Below, piece after piece: positions 58,601 through 64,000 of a stretch of 64,000 nucleotides of DNA. Each line of letters starts with the position of its first letter. Within the stretch, counting starts at the first letter, position 1. This stretch comes from Syngnathus acus. Its lineage: Eukaryota; Chordata; Actinopteri; Syngnathiformes; Syngnathidae. The position numbers were made by a program, and so were the translations under genes. The stretch is from contig NC_051089.1 in assembly GCF_901709675.1 (NCBI RefSeq), positions 7,935,476 to 7,999,475 on the forward strand, given 5' to 3'. The notes beneath the pieces were generated by a model. The model did not search any database and was not told where the DNA came from. It saw nothing but the letters and a program-made list of their open reading frames with translations.

Positions 58601-60103
58601 TCCACTGTGTTCACCACTGTCATGCGCTAAATGTAGTGGATATAGTTAATGAGCATGAATGTAAAAAGTGTACAAATTGGTCAACCAGCATCCGGGAATT
58701 GTGTTTTTTTGGGGGCCCTTTGAGCTTCTGTTGCAGGCTATCTTACATTAGAACAAATGAACGGTTGAGTGTTTCATTCTTTCCCTTATCCATGTGCAGT
58801 TTCAAAAAGCCTCTCGCTCACCCGGACAAAGTACATTGCTGTTAATTGAGCCAAGCATATGGTTTTTCAGCCATCACATTAGAGAGGCTACAGTGCACAA
58901 AACATTTCTAAGCATGAAAAAATGAGTTGGGTTGAACTCACCAAAGCAAAACAGTATTTCATTGCACTCTTCCAAGTAAGTTGCTCCAATATGTTATGTG
59001 ATGTGATGCAAATATCTGCTAAGTCCTACTCATCCCATCTGTTCAAAGTTGAGATCTGGCAGCGGAAAAGAGTGAGGACAGAAGAGGGAGACAACTGGAG
59101 ATTTAATGAAAGACATACATAACGAGTGCTGTGAGGGAGAGGTGAATTGGGTTGGAAAGACGGAGACAATCTGAAATGAATCTGGACACTCCAGATGGTT
59201 TGATGTTTGTTTGTGTGTGCATGTATGGCTCTTGCACGTGTTTTGTTGTTGTACTCGCTGCCAGTGTATAGTTATGTGCGGTTTGGGCTGCTTCAGGCAA
59301 GTGGAAACATCTGGTACACCTGCAAGGAACAAGTTTTCAAAAAACAACAACAACAAAATTGAAAAATCAGACATGGCTTGGAAATGTTTGGGTGACTGGA
59401 GCTTGTACTTGTAGACACGAGCTGGTTTTCTCAACAATAAAAGCTTAATGAATCAATCTGACAAAGAACTACTGCTGACTTTCACGTTGGAAACACATTG
59501 ATGTATGTTTCTACGTTCTAGCGATGTCAGGATAAAAATGTACAAAGTCTTTCTTAAGGGGAGCAGCAGGAAATGAAAGATGAAGTCAAATGGGGATAAA
59601 TGGTCATACTTTGTAAATGCTGGCAAAACATCGGTCACAGAACGCATCCCGATGTCTTAATTGGGTTCCTGTTATTTGTTGTTTTGGCCCTTTGCATGTG
59701 TTTGCACTGCTCATTTATTCCTTTGGAGCAATGTGCTGAAACCTGGACTTGCACAGTCTTTTCCCTAACGTTGCATAATTCACTTGTTGTCAATTAACTT
59801 GACAGATTAGTTTTCATCAGGCCTGAATTTCTCAAGAATAATCACACACATACACAGGCACCTTATTACTGTACTTTCTTACAAATTAAATGCCTTTCAT
59901 TCATTGCACACTTACTGCACTGGACGATGTAGCTTTATCTTCAACATTCCACGACATTGCTTTCAGGCCACATTTGATTATATAAAACCTCTAATTGACC
60001 CTCATACGTATATGTAAAAGCACGGCTGTTGCCCCGCGGCAGTCGAGAAAGCCCCAATAGTCCAACCTAATATAATGTATATACCGTCTGTTGGTAAAGT
60101 CCT
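55665..60103. other. Intron, no gene seen (4.4 kb)
   Basis: AT-rich. A G/A-rich stretch with GGAGGAGGAGGAG lies at 57415-57440. ORFs at 56517-56885 and 59030-59437 show no domain and no paired splice context. Confidence 0.5.
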
Positions 60104-60170
60104 TCCATCCATCAGTGAATTTTCCAAACCATCTATTGTCTTCAGGGTTGCGGGGCAGCTGGGTTCCATC
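60104..60170 (-). repeat. Fragment of the common teleost interspersed repeat
   Basis: TCCATCCATCAGTGAATTTTC, AAACCATCTATTGTCTTCAGG and GTTGCGGGGCAGCTGGGTTCC follow the reverse-orientation family order. Confidence 0.55.

Positions 60171-64000
<3,830 letters not shown>

Overview
The window is a stretch of a teleost fish chromosome, almost all of it intron. The fish assignment rests on an exon of a vertebrate-specific gene, very dense (GT)n/(CA)n microsatellites, and several interspersed repeats that I recognise as typical of ray-finned fish. I see no bacterial, viral or organellar gene, no CRISPR array and no convincing tRNA or rRNA gene.

Only one protein-coding segment is well supported: a 217-bp exon on the + strand at 61007-61223. 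It encodes most of a CUB domain that closely resembles the first CUB domain of CSMD1 (CUB and Sushi multiple domains 1), a giant single-pass membrane protein of neurons. It has a good polypyrimidine/AG acceptor in phase 1 and a GT donor in phase 2. The rest of the domain is not in the window, so the 61 kb before it and the 2.8 kb after it read as introns of the same gene. This fits the very long introns known for CSMD genes.

Layout: 1-13 kb is unique-looking intron with short GT arrays, two long pyrimidine-rich tracts (4.2-4.9 and 6.65-7.25 kb), a hAT-like element end (5.4 kb) and a fragment of a TA-flanked DNA transposon family (5.6-5.75 kb). At 13.14-13.60 kb lies an antisense, decayed RTE-type LINE reverse-transcriptase fragment. 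From 20 to 25 kb there is a (CA)36 array, purine-rich DNA, a dispersed array built around AGATAATGGCT, and the tail of a LINE/SINE-like repeat. From 27.5 to 31.1 kb there are two exceptionally long (TG)n arrays of 391 and 319 bp. At 33.8-34.5 kb a 611-bp TA-flanked element keeps what looks like the acidic C-terminus of a pogo-like transposase. At 45.9-47.4 kb there is a perfect 16-bp hairpin, a nearly full copy of the 25-kb repeat tail, and an 861-bp DNA transposon with perfect TIRs sitting inside an older repeat. A 98% identical inverted copy of the repeat tail lies at 52.1 kb. Smaller microsatellites, a 96-bp tandem duplication (50.1 kb) and a 76-bp palindromic repeat (55.6 kb) complete the set.

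No undescribed gene system is apparent. The points most worth checking are the two giant TG arrays, the two TA-flanked transposon families (one nested, one carrying a transposase remnant), the young repeat family with three near-identical tails, the AGATAATGGCT array, and a GC-rich patch at 31.94-32.08 kb with a cysteine-rich minus-strand reading frame.
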